From the NCBI GenBank assembly GCA_050250915.1, contig JBFWNT010000010.1, positions 74,713 through 138,712 of the forward strand: a stretch of DNA of 64,000 nt, read 5' to 3'. A model generated the notes under the pieces. That model was not told the DNA's origin. It saw only the letters and a list, made by a program, of their open reading frames with translations, and searched no databases. Below, piece after piece: positions 54,153 to 62,437 of this stretch (position 1 is the first letter of the stretch; each line of letters starts with the position of its first letter). The position numbers were made by a program, and so were the translations under genes. Source of the stretch: Miltoncostaea sp050250915 (GTDB lineage Bacteria > Actinomycetota > Thermoleophilia > Miltoncostaeales > Miltoncostaeaceae).

Positions 54153-54941
54153 CTAGCCCGCGCCGACGGCCCGCATCAGGTTCGACATGTCCGTGAACAT
54201 CCGGCCCGTCAGCGAGTTCATGAGCCCGATGAACGCGGGCACCAGTATGGCGCTGCCGCCGAGCGCGATGATGATCTTGAGCGGCATGCCGACCATGAAG
54301 ACGTTCATCTGCGGCACCGACCGCGAGATGACGCCGAGCGTGACGTCGGTGACCAGCAGCGCCGCGATGATGGGGGCGGCGATCTGGACGACCATCAGCA
54401 GGATGTCGTCGGCGTGGGCCAGGACCCCCGCGACCAGGATCCCCATGTTGGGGTCGGCGAGCGGCGGGGCGAGGGTGAACGAGCGCACCACGCCCTGCAC
54501 CAGCAGCTGGTGCCCGCCGAGCGCCAGGAAGGCGGCGACGGCGACCATGTTGTACCAGCGGCCCAGCACCGACGTGCTCTGGTTGGAGGTCGGGTCGAGC
54601 GTCTGCGCGATCGCGAAGCCGGCGGACATGTCGATGAAGGCCCCGGCCGTCTGGACGGCGGCGAACACGAACTGCGCGAGCAGGCCCAGGGCGAACCCGA
54701 TCAGAGCCTCCTTCATCGCGAGGATCGCGAAGCCGATGACCCCGTCCGGCACCGTCCCGCCCTCGGCCGCCACGACCGGCAGGGCGATGTAGCTCACCAG
54801 GATCACCAGCCCCGCCTTCACGCGGATCGGGATCATCCGGGAGCTGAACACGGGGGCCACGGCGAGCATCGCCGACAGGCGGGTGGCGATGAGCATGAAC
54901 AGCGCGGCCTGCGGCGCCAGGTCGGCGAGGAGCTTCTGCAC
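54153..54941 (-). CDS. fliR: flagellar export protein FliR
   Basis: FliR is a membrane subunit of the export gate. The 262-residue product has about six hydrophobic segments, for example LFMLIATRLSAMLAVAPVFSS near the start and GILVAGVLAHADDILLMVVQIAAP in the second half. GTG start; fliQ ends 12 bases upstream. It ends the fliOPQR run, where Bacillus continues into flhB; here an iron operon and the che genes intervene. Confidence 0.95.
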   Translation of the reverse strand: MQKLLADLAPQAALFMLIATRLSAMLAVAPVFSSRMIPIRVKAGLVILVSYIALPVVAAEGGTVPDGVIGFAILAMKEALIGFALGLLAQFVFAAVQTAGAFIDMSAGFAIAQTLDPTSNQSTSVLGRWYNMVAVAAFLALGGHQLLVQGVVRSFTLAPPLADPNMGILVAGVLAHADDILLMVVQIAAPIIAALLVTDVTLGVISRSVPQMNVFMVGMPLKIIIALGGSAILVPAFIGLMNSLTGRMFTDMSNLMRAVGAG

Positions 54942-54953
54942 GGGCGGGCCCGG

Positions 54954-55229
54954 CTACCCGTTGCGGCCGATCGCGGGGATGTAGCCCCACAGGTCGATCG
55001 TGAAGCCCAGCATGGTGTTCAGCATCCACGGCCCGGCGACCACGATGACCACCACCACGGCGAGCACCTTCGGGATGAAGGTGAGCGTCGGCTCCTGGAG
55101 CTGCGTGACCGCCTGGAAGATCGACACCAGCAGGCCCACCACCAGCGTGACGCCGAGGATCGGCATCGACACCTGGAGCGTGACCCACATCGCCTTCGAG
55201 GCGATCTCCATGACCTGGCTCTGGTCCAC
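54954..55229 (-). CDS. fliQ: flagellar export protein FliQ
   Basis: A 91-residue export-gate subunit with two membrane segments (WVTLQVSMPILGVTLVVGLLV and VLAVVVVIVVAGPWMLN) and the linking TQLQEPTLTFIPK, typical of FliQ. GTG start; fliP ends eight bases upstream. Confidence 0.96.
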   Translation of the reverse strand: MDQSQVMEIASKAMWVTLQVSMPILGVTLVVGLLVSIFQAVTQLQEPTLTFIPKVLAVVVVIVVAGPWMLNTMLGFTIDLWGYIPAIGRNG

Positions 55230-55236
55230 GTCGCCC

Positions 55237-56097
55237 CTAGCTCACGAAGCCGCGGACGAGGGATTCGGACACCAGGTGCCACCCGTCGACCAGCACGAAC
55301 AGCAGGATCTTGAACGGCAGCGAGATGACGACAGGGGGCAGCATCACCATGCCCATGCTCATCACGGTCGACGCGACGACCATGTCGATGACCAGGAACG
55401 GGATCAGGATCAGGAACCCGATCTCGAACGCCGTCTTCAGCTCCGACAGCACGAACGCGGGGATCAGCACGCGGGTGGGCACGTCCGCGCGCGTCGCCGG
55501 CCGGTCGCCCTTCGAGAGCTCGGTGAAGAGCGCCAGGTCCTTCTGGTCGACCTGCTTGAACATGAAGTCGCGGATCGGCTGCTCGGCCCGCTTCAGCGCC
55601 GTCTCCTCGTTGATCTTGTGATCCAGGAGCGGCTGGAGGGCCTCGTTGTTGATCTGCGTGAACGTCGGGCCCATCACGAACAGGCTCAGGAACAGGGCGA
55701 TGCCCACCAGCACCTGGTTCGGGGGCATCGACGGCGTGCCGAGGGCGTTCCGGACGAAGCCCAGCACGATGATGATCCGCGTGAAGCTGGTGCACATGAT
55801 GAGGATCGACGGCGCCAGGCTCAGCACCGTGATGAGCGCCAGGATCTGGAGCGAGGTCGAGACCTCGCCGTCGGACGAGTCGAGGTTCACGTTGATGCCG
55901 GCCGGGGCCGCCGCCGCGATCGCCGGCCACACCACGCACAGCAGCGCCAGCACCAGCGGCGACAGCACGAAGCCGCGCCGCAGCCACCGGCGCCGCCGCG
56001 TCTTCGCGGGCGGCGGCAGCGCGGCCACGATGCGCTCGCGCAGCGTCGGGAGCTGCGTGGGGATCTCGGCGGCGGGGAGCGGGTGGAGGCGGCGCAT
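55237..56097 (-). CDS. fliP: flagellar export protein FliP
   Basis: FliP forms the core of the export gate. The 286-residue product has a long basic N-terminal extension (about 1-40), then a membrane or signal segment (LSPLVLALLCVVWPAIAAAAPA) and the conserved domain: ITVLSLAPSILIMCTSFTRIIIVL, RNALGTPSMPPNQVLVGIALFLS, and MGMVMLPPVVISLPFKILLFVLVDGW. I use the ATG at 56097, which overlaps the fliO stop by one base (TGATG). The extension before the signal is unusual. Confidence 0.95.
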   Translation of the reverse strand: MRRLHPLPAAEIPTQLPTLRERIVAALPPPAKTRRRRWLRRGFVLSPLVLALLCVVWPAIAAAAPAGINVNLDSSDGEVSTSLQILALITVLSLAPSILIMCTSFTRIIIVLGFVRNALGTPSMPPNQVLVGIALFLSLFVMGPTFTQINNEALQPLLDHKINEETALKRAEQPIRDFMFKQVDQKDLALFTELSKGDRPATRADVPTRVLIPAFVLSELKTAFEIGFLILIPFLVIDMVVASTVMSMGMVMLPPVVISLPFKILLFVLVDGWHLVSESLVRGFVS

Positions 56098-56801
56098 CAG
56101 CGGCGGGCCGTCATCGCGCGCAGCCGGTCCACGACCGACTGGTCGGTCGCCGACTTCTGCGCGCGGGTGCGGGCCGCCGCGCCGGGGTCGCCCCGGAATG
56201 ACTTCGGGTGCGGCGCGGCCGCGCCGGCCAGGCTCGCCGCGTCCTCCGCGCCGATCCGCGTGATCGGCGCGACCTGGTGGTCGGTGGAGCCGACGAGGAC
56301 GATCTCCTCCCCCACCTTCACCAGGTGCAGGGACCGGTTGGGGCCGAGGGAGGTGGTGGCGAGGACGTCGATGAGCCCCGCCGGGTTGCGGTCGTCCATC
56401 CCGGGGTAGCGCGAGCGCTGGACGCGCTTCAGCACGTACCAGACCCCCCCGATCAGGCCGACGACGATGCCGAGGCCCAGGACCAGCCGGATCAGGGTGC
56501 CGCCGGCGCCGCCGGACATGGAGACGGGGTTGTCGGACCCCTCCGGGATCGGCAGCTTCTCGTTGGGGTCGACCGGGACGCCCTTCGCGCCCTTCGAGGC
56601 GGGCGCCGTGGTCGTGTTCGCCGCCGTCGTGGTGCCCGTGGTGGTCGTCTGGGCCACCGCCGGGGCGGCGGCCAGCGCCAGCGCGAGGGCCACGAGGACG
56701 AGCGCCGTCAGGCGCCCGACGGCGGAGCCGAGGCGGGCTGCGGGGCGCGTCCTGCGCCGGGTGTGGGGCGATCCGTGCCTGGTCGGGGTGAGGGTGACCA
56801 T
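56097..56801 (-). CDS. fliO: flagellar protein FliO
   Basis: FliO helps FliP assemble into the export gate. This 234-residue protein has an N-terminal basic stretch, a signal-like segment (LTALVLVALALALAAAPAVA), a Thr/Ala linker, a membrane segment (LIRLVLGLGIVVGLIGGVWYVL) and the cytoplasmic domain with RSLHLVKVGEEIVLVGSTDHQV, typical of FliO. I take the ATG at 56801; no good ribosome-binding site is visible. A 209-base gap with strong secondary structure lies between cheY2 and this gene. Confidence 0.88.
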   Translation of the reverse strand: MVTLTPTRHGSPHTRRRTRPAARLGSAVGRLTALVLVALALALAAAPAVAQTTTTGTTTAANTTTAPASKGAKGVPVDPNEKLPIPEGSDNPVSMSGGAGGTLIRLVLGLGIVVGLIGGVWYVLKRVQRSRYPGMDDRNPAGLIDVLATTSLGPNRSLHLVKVGEEIVLVGSTDHQVAPITRIGAEDAASLAGAAAPHPKSFRGDPGAAARTRAQKSATDQSVVDRLRAMTARR

Positions 56802-56926
56802 GGCGGGGGGCGCCGGCGTCGGCCGGCGCGGTGCTGCGGGTGTGGCTAGTGGCGGACTCCGGAGGTGCGAGATGGGTTTCCCGAGCGAATCGCCCGCGAG
56901 GCAAGGACGCAGGTGAGGCGGATGGC

Positions 56927-56987
56927 GGTGTTCCCATCGGCCGATCCGAGGACGAAGCCTCGCGATGCGATGCAGCCGGGAAACACC
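56927..56987 (-). other. structured leader region between cheY2 and fliO
   Basis: In minus-strand RNA, GGTGTT-T-CCC pairs with GGG-AACACC (56978-56987 with 56927-56935, one bulged base) and encloses a small CGAGG/CCTCG hairpin with a UUCG-containing loop, plus GC-rich repeats. It could be a regulatory leader of fliO or a terminator after cheY2. It does not match the cyclic di-GMP riboswitch consensus known to me. Confidence 0.35.
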
Positions 56988-57010
56988 CGCGTACCTTCGG
57001 GGGCCGTCAC

Positions 57011-57370
57011 TTAGGCGAGGGCCTTCTGGACGGCCTCGAGCACCCGGTCCGGCTGGAACGGCTTCACGATGAAGTCCCTCGCCCCCGCCTGGATCGACTC
57101 GATCACCATCGACTGCTGACCCATCGCCGAGCACATCACCACCCGCGCCGACGGATCCGCCGCACGGATCTCCTTCAACGCCGCCAGGCCATCCATCTCC
57201 GGCATCGTGATGTCCATCGTCGTCAGATCCGGGTTCAGCTCCCGGTACTTGCTGACCGCCACCGCCCCGTTCTCGGCCTCGCCCACCACCTCGTAACCGG
57301 CCTCGGTGAGGACGTTCTTCAGCATCATCCGCATGAAGGCGGCGTCATCGGCGATCAGGACACTCGGCAT
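57011..57370 (-). CDS. cheY: CheY response regulator, copy 2
   Basis: Same 119-residue protein as the copy at 51026-51385. It lies between fliY and fliO, the place of cheY in the Bacillus flagellar operon, so this is probably the older copy and the one near cheB the derived one. The stop codon end differs in two bases without changing the protein. It has its own sigma-28-like promoter, so both copies are probably expressed together. Confidence 0.97.
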   Translation of the reverse strand: MPSVLIADDAAFMRMMLKNVLTEAGYEVVGEAENGAVAVSKYRELNPDLTTMDITMPEMDGLAALKEIRAADPSARVVMCSAMGQQSMVIESIQAGARDFIVKPFQPDRVLEAVQKALA

Positions 57371-57383
57371 CGGGGACCTCGGG
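57021..57383 (-). repeat. 363-bp perfect direct repeat, copy 2 (cheY)
   Basis: Identical to 51036-51398 over the whole length. Recombination between the two direct copies would remove fliO-fliR, efeO-efeB and the SHOCT gene. Confidence 0.95.
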
Positions 57384-57410
57384 TGGGGAGGGGGTTCGGT
57401 GCTGCCTGCG

Positions 57411-57437
57411 CTATCGGCATGCCGGACGGCGAGTTGA
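57411..57437 (-). promoter_or_regulatory. sigma-28-type promoter of cheY2
   Basis: TCAACTCG-N11-GCCGATAG on the minus strand, lying between fliY and cheY2, with a leader of about 35 bases as in copy 1. The DNA between the promoter and the repeat end is not conserved between the copies. Confidence 0.68.
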
Positions 57438-57462
57438 CGCCGCGGGCCGGATGCCGGGCCGC

Positions 57463-58647
57463 TCAGGCCTCTTCGGCCGCCAGGCCGCGGAGGCGCTTCG
57501 CCTGGCTGGCGACGTCGGTGATCCGGACGCCGAACTCCTCGTCGATCACCACCACCTCGCCGCGCGCGATCGGCTTGCCGTTGACCAGCACGTCGACCGG
57601 CTCGCCGGCGAGCTTGTCGAGCTCGATGATCGAGCCGGGGACGAGCTCCAGGACGTTGCGGATGCGCAGCTGCGTGCGGCCCAGCTCGACGGTCACCTGG
57701 AGCGGGACGTCGAGCAGCAGGCTGATGTCGCTGCCGCCGGGGCGCGCGGGCATGTCGTCGAGCGACGGGAACGTGACCGGCTGGGCCACGGGCGGCGCCG
57801 GCAGCGCGTGCAGGTGGCGGTCGTCGTCGGCGGCGCCGGCCGGCGGCGCCTCGGCGCCGGGCGCGGCGGGGGCGGGCGCCGGAGCGGTGGGCTGCATGAG
57901 CCCGTCGACCAGCGCCCGGGCGAAGTCGATCGGCATGAGCTGCATCAGCGTGGTGTCGAGCAGCTCGCCGACGCGCAGCTGGAACGAGGTCCGCACCATC
58001 GTGTCGGTGATGCCGAGCTCCTCGAGCGCCGCCTCGGTCGCCAGGTCCAGCACCTGGACCTGCGGGGCGGAGATGTCGATGCGGCGGCCGACCATCTCGG
58101 CCATCGCCGTGGAGGCGCTCCCCATCATCTGGTTCATGGCCTCGGCGGTCGCCGAGGTGTGGAGCTCGGAGAGGTCGTCGGAGGGTGTGCCCTCGCCGCC
58201 CATCATCAGGTCGGCCACGACGGAGGCGTCGGGGATGCTGAGCAGGAAGACGTTGCGCCCGTCGAGGCCCTCGGTGTAATCGATCGAGACGATCACGGCG
58301 GGCGCGTTGAACTGGGCGCGCACCTCCTCCTCGTCCACGACCTCCACGAGCGGCGTGGTGATCTGCACGGGCCGTGACAGCAGCAGGCTGAGCGTCGTGG
58401 CGGCGCTCGACATGCAGATGTTGCCGACCTCGCCGATGGCGTCGCGGACGGACTCGTCCAGGTCGGGGCGCACGGCGGCGACGGGGGCCGCCACGGGCTC
58501 GTCGGCGGGTGCCGCCGCGGGCTCGTCGGCCGGCGCCGAGGGCGCTCCGGCGGTGGCCGCGGGCTCCTCGGCGTTCGGCTCGGCATCCGGGCCGGCCGTC
58601 AGGAGGGCGTCGATCTCCTCCTGGCTGAGGCTGCCACCCTCGCTCAT
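57463..58647 (-). CDS. fliY: flagellar switch protein FliY (FliN with CheC-like domain)
   Basis: FliY is a motor-switch protein and CheY-P phosphatase. The 394-residue product begins with SLSQEEIDALL, a CheY-P-binding motif like that of FliM, followed by a Pro/Ala/Glu linker (about 20-58), a CheC-like phosphatase domain with ExxN in IGEVGNICMSSA and AEAMNQMMGSA, a second linker, and a C-terminal SpoA/FliN domain (VTVELGRTQLRIRNVLELVPGS). The ATG overlaps the fliM stop (ATGA). With CheC, this gives the cell two CheY-P phosphatases. Confidence 0.95.
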   Translation of the reverse strand: MSEGGSLSQEEIDALLTAGPDAEPNAEEPAATAGAPSAPADEPAAAPADEPVAAPVAAVRPDLDESVRDAIGEVGNICMSSAATTLSLLLSRPVQITTPLVEVVDEEEVRAQFNAPAVIVSIDYTEGLDGRNVFLLSIPDASVVADLMMGGEGTPSDDLSELHTSATAEAMNQMMGSASTAMAEMVGRRIDISAPQVQVLDLATEAALEELGITDTMVRTSFQLRVGELLDTTLMQLMPIDFARALVDGLMQPTAPAPAPAAPGAEAPPAGAADDDRHLHALPAPPVAQPVTFPSLDDMPARPGGSDISLLLDVPLQVTVELGRTQLRIRNVLELVPGSIIELDKLAGEPVDVLVNGKPIARGEVVVIDEEFGVRITDVASQAKRLRGLAAEEA

Positions 58648-59639
58648 CCGTAGGTCCTTTCGGAGTCGTCGATCGTTCCGGTGATCTGCACGGCGGCGCG
58701 GCGGCCGCGGACGCCCGGCTGGGCGGAGAAGGCGTGCCGCCGGCCGACGCGCACGAGGGCGTCGGTGCCGGGCGGGACGGCCAGGGGGATCACGTCGCCG
58801 GGGGCCAGCGACAGCAGGTCGCCCACGTTGAGCCGGGCGTCGCCCAGCTCGACCACGACGGGGATGCTGACGCCGCCCAGCTCGTCGGCCATGCCCTGGC
58901 GGCTCTCGGGCGACGATGTGTCGGCCAGGCTCGAGAAGTAGCTCTGGGTGGTGAGCCGGCCCATCGCCGGCTCCAGCACCAGGGCGGGGATGCAGAGGGA
59001 GAACATCCCGGTCTGCGGCCCGACGCGCAGCTCGAAGGTGATCAGCACCACCATGTCGGAGGGGGCGACGATCTGGGCGAACTGCGGGTTCATCTCGGTG
59101 CCGACGCGCTTGAAGCGCACCGGCGTGACCTCGCTCCACGCCTCGCTGAACGCGCTGGTGAGCGTCTCGACGACGTTGGCGGTCAGGGCCAGCTCGATCT
59201 CGGTGAGCTCGCGCGTGCGGGGGCGCTGGGTGCCGGAGCCGCCGACCAGCCGGTCGATGATGGCGAAGATGATCGGCAGGTTGATCTCGAGGACCGCATT
59301 CCCCTCGAGCGGCTCCATCGTGACGATGTTGATGAGGCTCGGGGTCGGGATCGAGTTGACGTACTCGCCATAGCTCACCTGGTCGGCGGTGAGCACCTCG
59401 ACCTCCACCATCGCGCGCAGCGCGCCCGACAGATGGTTCTGCGCGGACCGGCAGAAGGTCTCGTGGAGCAGCTCGATGGTGCGGAGCTGGTCCTTGCTGA
59501 ACTTGCTCGGACGCAGGAAGTCGAAGGGCCGGACGACGGCCTCGGCCGCCTCCTCCTGCACCTGGGCAGCGTCGAGATCCCCGCTCGACATGGCGTTGAG
59601 CAGGGCGTCGATCTCGCTCTGTGAGAGCACCTCCGACAC
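58644..59639 (-). CDS. fliM: flagellar motor switch protein FliM
   Basis: FliM receives CheY-P and reverses the motor. The 331-residue product begins VSEVLSQSEIDALL, has the middle domain with SGTQRPRTRELTEIE and the C-terminal SpoA domain (VVVELGDARLNVGDLLSLAPGDV). The GTG at 59639 gives the expected N-terminus. It lies only seven bases downstream of the -10 octamer of a sigma-28-like promoter, so its mRNA would have little or no leader. Confidence 0.95.
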   Translation of the reverse strand: MSEVLSQSEIDALLNAMSSGDLDAAQVQEEAAEAVVRPFDFLRPSKFSKDQLRTIELLHETFCRSAQNHLSGALRAMVEVEVLTADQVSYGEYVNSIPTPSLINIVTMEPLEGNAVLEINLPIIFAIIDRLVGGSGTQRPRTRELTEIELALTANVVETLTSAFSEAWSEVTPVRFKRVGTEMNPQFAQIVAPSDMVVLITFELRVGPQTGMFSLCIPALVLEPAMGRLTTQSYFSSLADTSSPESRQGMADELGGVSIPVVVELGDARLNVGDLLSLAPGDVIPLAVPPGTDALVRVGRRHAFSAQPGVRGRRAAVQITGTIDDSERTYG

Positions 59640-59646
59640 GCCCTCA

Positions 59647-59673
59647 CCATCGGCCCGCCCCCCGGATAGTTGA
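59647..59673 (-). promoter_or_regulatory. sigma-28-type promoter of fliM-fliY
   Basis: TCAACTAT-N11-GCCGATGG on the minus strand. The -10 octamer ends seven bases before the fliM GTG, indicating a leaderless transcript. Confidence 0.62.
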
Positions 59674-59776
59674 GCCGCCGTCCCCGACCTCAGGGGGGTG
59701 CCCGGGAGGGGGTCCGGGGCGTTAGCCTGCAGATCTCGCCACGATCCGAACGGAGGCGGCGACGCAGGAGCACGGG

Positions 59777-60196
59777 GTGGACGGCGGCATCCAGAGGAGC
59801 GAGCGCTATCAGGCCGCGCTCGGGCGCGACCCGGCGGAGATCGCCGCGGTGCGCACGGCCATGCGCGACCTCGCACAACGCCACGGCTTCGGCGACCGCG
59901 CCGGCGACCTGGTGCTGGCGCTCGACGAGGTGGTCGCGAACGCCCAGGAGCACGGCACCCCGCCGATCCTGATCGACGCGTGGGTCGACGGCCGCGTGGT
60001 GGTGGAGGTGCGCGACAACGGCGCCGGCTTCGAGCCCCACCGCGTCTGGGCCCGCCACCCCCCGCCGCGCTACGGCACCAGGGGGCGGGGCCTGTGGATC
60101 ACCCGCCAGCTGACCGACCACCTCCAGGTGGCCTGCGGCGAGGGCGGCACCATCGTGCGGATCGAGCTCTCGCCGGACCCCCACATCGGCGCCTAG
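59777..60196 (+). CDS. RsbW-like anti-sigma factor kinase
   Basis: A 139-residue GHKL ATPase of the RsbW/SpoIIAB class, which bind a sigma factor or phosphorylate an anti-anti-sigma protein. The N box is DEVVANAQEHG, the G1 box DNGAGF, and GRGLWI the G2 region. GTG start, with a TAGCCT box at 59723-59728 and a leader of about 40 bases. It is divergent from fliM, and no anti-anti-sigma gene is near. Its position suggests, but does not show, that it acts on the flagellar sigma factor. Confidence 0.88.
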   Translation: MDGGIQRSERYQAALGRDPAEIAAVRTAMRDLAQRHGFGDRAGDLVLALDEVVANAQEHGTPPILIDAWVDGRVVVEVRDNGAGFEPHRVWARHPPPRYGTRGRGLWITRQLTDHLQVACGEGGTIVRIELSPDPHIGA

Positions 60197-60211
60197 ATGC
60201 GTCGGTGCGTG

Positions 60212-60236
60212 GCCCGGGCCTCTGGCGGGCCCGGGC
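60212..60236. terminator. bidirectional hairpin between the RsbW-like gene and fliL
   Basis: Nine bases pair perfectly (60212-60220 with 60228-60236) around a seven-base loop, between two convergent genes. No T-tract, but well placed to end both transcripts. Confidence 0.55.
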
Positions 60237-60306
60237 GACGCGCAGGTGGTCGCTCCGGCCTCACCGGGACCGCCTCGACCGGGACCCTCTGCCCGGTCGG
60301 CGTTCC

Positions 60307-60753
60307 TCACTGCACGGCGAACTCCGTGTAGTAGACGTCCACGATCTTGTAGTCCGTGTGCTTGTTGACGCGCTCGACGATGTCCTTCTTCACCGTGTCG
60401 CGGCCGGCGGCGGTGGCGAGCTGGCCGCTCGTCATGCTCTGGAAGGTGGAGATGACGATGTCGCGGAGCTCGGCCGACTCCTCGACGCTGTCGGGCGTCT
60501 CGCCCTCCCCCTTCGTGACCTCGCCCTCCGACAGCTTGGAGAAGCGCAGCGCCACGCCGGCCTTCACGAAGTGGGGGGTGCCGCCGCCGTCGGCCAGGTT
60601 CACCACGAACGGGTCCTTCATGACGTAGGTGAGCCCCGGCTCCTTCGCCAGCTTCTTCTCGTCGGGCGGCGGGGGCTTCAGGACGAACGTCTTGACGCCG
60701 AACAGCGCCACCAGGAGCAGGACCGGCCCGATGATCATCAGCTTCTTCTTCAC
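60307..60753 (-). CDS. fliL: flagellar stator-associated protein FliL
   Basis: A 148-residue inner-membrane protein with a single N-terminal membrane segment (MIIGPVLLLVALFGVKTFVL) and a periplasmic domain (PFVVNLADGG, FVKAGVALRF, VDVYYTEFAVQ). FliL rings around the stator and supports torque. GTG start; motB ends 16 bases upstream. It ends the swrD-motA-motB-fliL operon. Confidence 0.93.
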   Translation of the reverse strand: MKKKLMIIGPVLLLVALFGVKTFVLKPPPPDEKKLAKEPGLTYVMKDPFVVNLADGGGTPHFVKAGVALRFSKLSEGEVTKGEGETPDSVEESAELRDIVISTFQSMTSGQLATAAGRDTVKKDIVERVNKHTDYKIVDVYYTEFAVQ

Positions 60754-60769
60754 GAACCGCTCCTGAGGG

Positions 60770-61588
60770 TCAGCCGCCGAGGGCTGTCGCGGGGGACTGG
60801 GACGGGGCGCCCTGCATCCGCAGGACGAGGATCTCGACGCGCCGGTTCATGGCGCGCCCGGCGGCGCTCTCGTTGTCGCCGATCGGCTTGGTGTCGGCGA
60901 AGCCGGTGGCCTGGAGGCGGCCGGCGGGGATGCCCTCGGCGATCATCGTCCGGACCACCGCCGACGCGCGGTCGCCGGACAGCTCCCAGTTGGACGGGAA
61001 CTCGGCGGTGGAGATGGGGGTCGAGTCCGTGTGGCCCTCGACGCGCACCGGGTTCGGCAGCGCCTTCAACGACGCGGCGATCGGGGCGATGATGGCGGCG
61101 CCCGCCGGCTGGAGGTTCGCCGAGCCGGGCGTGAAGAGCACGCCGTCGGTCTCGAGGCGGATCGCGAGGCCCCGCTCGTTGACCGTGGTGGACACCTTGG
61201 CGCCGATGCCGGCCTTCTCCAGCTTCGCGTCGATCGCCTTCTCGGCGGCGCCGAGCTGGGAGCTCTCGAGCACCTGCTCGGGAGAGGCGTCGCTCACGGA
61301 GATGCCCTGCATGGTGGGCACCTCGGGGGCGATCTGACCCAGCTGGGTGGTGACCGCGGGGGCGGGCGTGCCCGGGTTGGTCTCCAGCACGCTGCTGCCG
61401 CCGGCCGCCAGGCCGCTGTTGAACGCGTCCTGGAGGGTCTGCTTGAGCATGTCGAACTTGGCCGTGTTCACGACCGAGATCGAGAACAGCACCATGAAGA
61501 GCACGAACATCAGCGTCAGCACGTCGGCGTACGTGATGAGCCAGCGCTCGTCGGGGTGCTCCTCGTGCCGCTGCTTCCGCTTCGCCAT
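60770..61588 (-). CDS. motB: stator protein MotB
   Basis: MotB anchors the stator to peptidoglycan and passes protons through it. The 272-residue product has the membrane segment with the proton-carrying Asp22 in LITYADVLTLMFVLFMVLFS, and a C-terminal OmpA-like domain with VRVEGHTDSTP and SGDRASAVVRTM. The plug region lies just after the segment. ATG start, nine bases after motA. Confidence 0.97.
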   Translation of the reverse strand: MAKRKQRHEEHPDERWLITYADVLTLMFVLFMVLFSISVVNTAKFDMLKQTLQDAFNSGLAAGGSSVLETNPGTPAPAVTTQLGQIAPEVPTMQGISVSDASPEQVLESSQLGAAEKAIDAKLEKAGIGAKVSTTVNERGLAIRLETDGVLFTPGSANLQPAGAAIIAPIAASLKALPNPVRVEGHTDSTPISTAEFPSNWELSGDRASAVVRTMIAEGIPAGRLQATGFADTKPIGDNESAAGRAMNRRVEILVLRMQGAPSQSPATALGG

Positions 61589-61597
61589 GCCTGTGGC

Positions 61598-62419
61598 CTA
61601 CGCGGCCTGGGCGGCCGGCTCGGCGGCGCCGGAGCCGGACGCGGCGCCCGCGCCCTCGGCGTCGTCCTCGGTCTCGCGCTGGTCCGGCGGCAGGAAGCTC
61701 CACAGCTTCTCCGCCAGGATGCGCGGGTTGTCGCCGCTCTGGATGGAGAGCACGCCCTCGATCATCAGCAGGCGCTCGCCCGCCTCGATCGAGGTCATCT
61801 TCTTCAGGGCGTTCGCGATCGGCAGGAAGATCACGTTGGCCGCCGCCACGCCGTAGAACGTCGCGAGGAACGCGGCCGAGATGGCCGGCCCGAGCGTGTC
61901 CGGGTGGTCCAGGTGCTGGAGCACCCCGACGAGCGACAGCACGGTGGCGAGGATGCCGACCGTCGGCGCGAACGCGCCGCCCTGCTTGAACATGTCCTGG
62001 TTCTTGTGGTGCCGCTCCTCCATCGCGTCGAGCTCGGTCTCGAGGATGTCCTTCACGAGCTCGGGGTCGGTGCCGTCCACCACCAGGCGGACGCCCTTCC
62101 CGAGGAACGGGTCGTCGACCTGCTTCGCGTCCTCCTCCAGCACCAGCAGGCCCTCACGGCGCGCCTTCTCGGAGAAGCCGACGAGGGTCCTGATGATCTC
62201 CGGCCGGTTGTCCGCCCGCTCCTTCAGGGAGAGGGTGGTCAGCTTGATCATCGAGAGGTACTCCTTCATGCCGAAGGAGGCGATCAGGATGCAGGCCGTG
62301 CCACCGCCCACCATGAACAGGGCGGGGATGGAGATGATCCCGGCGATCGTGCCGCCCTTCAGGATCATCCCGACGATGATGAAGACCCAGGCGCCGACCA
62401 GGCCGATGAGCGGGGACAT
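61598..62419 (-). CDS. motA: stator protein MotA
   Basis: MotA forms the stator channel with MotB. The 273-residue product has four membrane segments (for example LIGLVGAWVFIIVGMIL and FAPTVGILATVLSLVGVL), a cytoplasmic loop of about 100 residues, and a C-terminal acidic and Ala-rich tail. Conserved prolines lie in FAPTVG and in VIFLPIANAL. ATG start, 18 bases after swrD. Confidence 0.97.
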   Translation of the reverse strand: MSPLIGLVGAWVFIIVGMILKGGTIAGIISIPALFMVGGGTACILIASFGMKEYLSMIKLTTLSLKERADNRPEIIRTLVGFSEKARREGLLVLEEDAKQVDDPFLGKGVRLVVDGTDPELVKDILETELDAMEERHHKNQDMFKQGGAFAPTVGILATVLSLVGVLQHLDHPDTLGPAISAAFLATFYGVAAANVIFLPIANALKKMTSIEAGERLLMIEGVLSIQSGDNPRILAEKLWSFLPPDQRETEDDAEGAGAASGSGAAEPAAQAA

Positions 62420-62437
62420 GCGGGGAGGCTCCCGGGG

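Noticed and set aside
56860..57000. A cyclic di-GMP (GEMM-I) riboswitch before fliO
   Set aside because: The conserved parts (GGCAAACC and GGACGCAAAGCC) are missing on both strands, although the region is structured.
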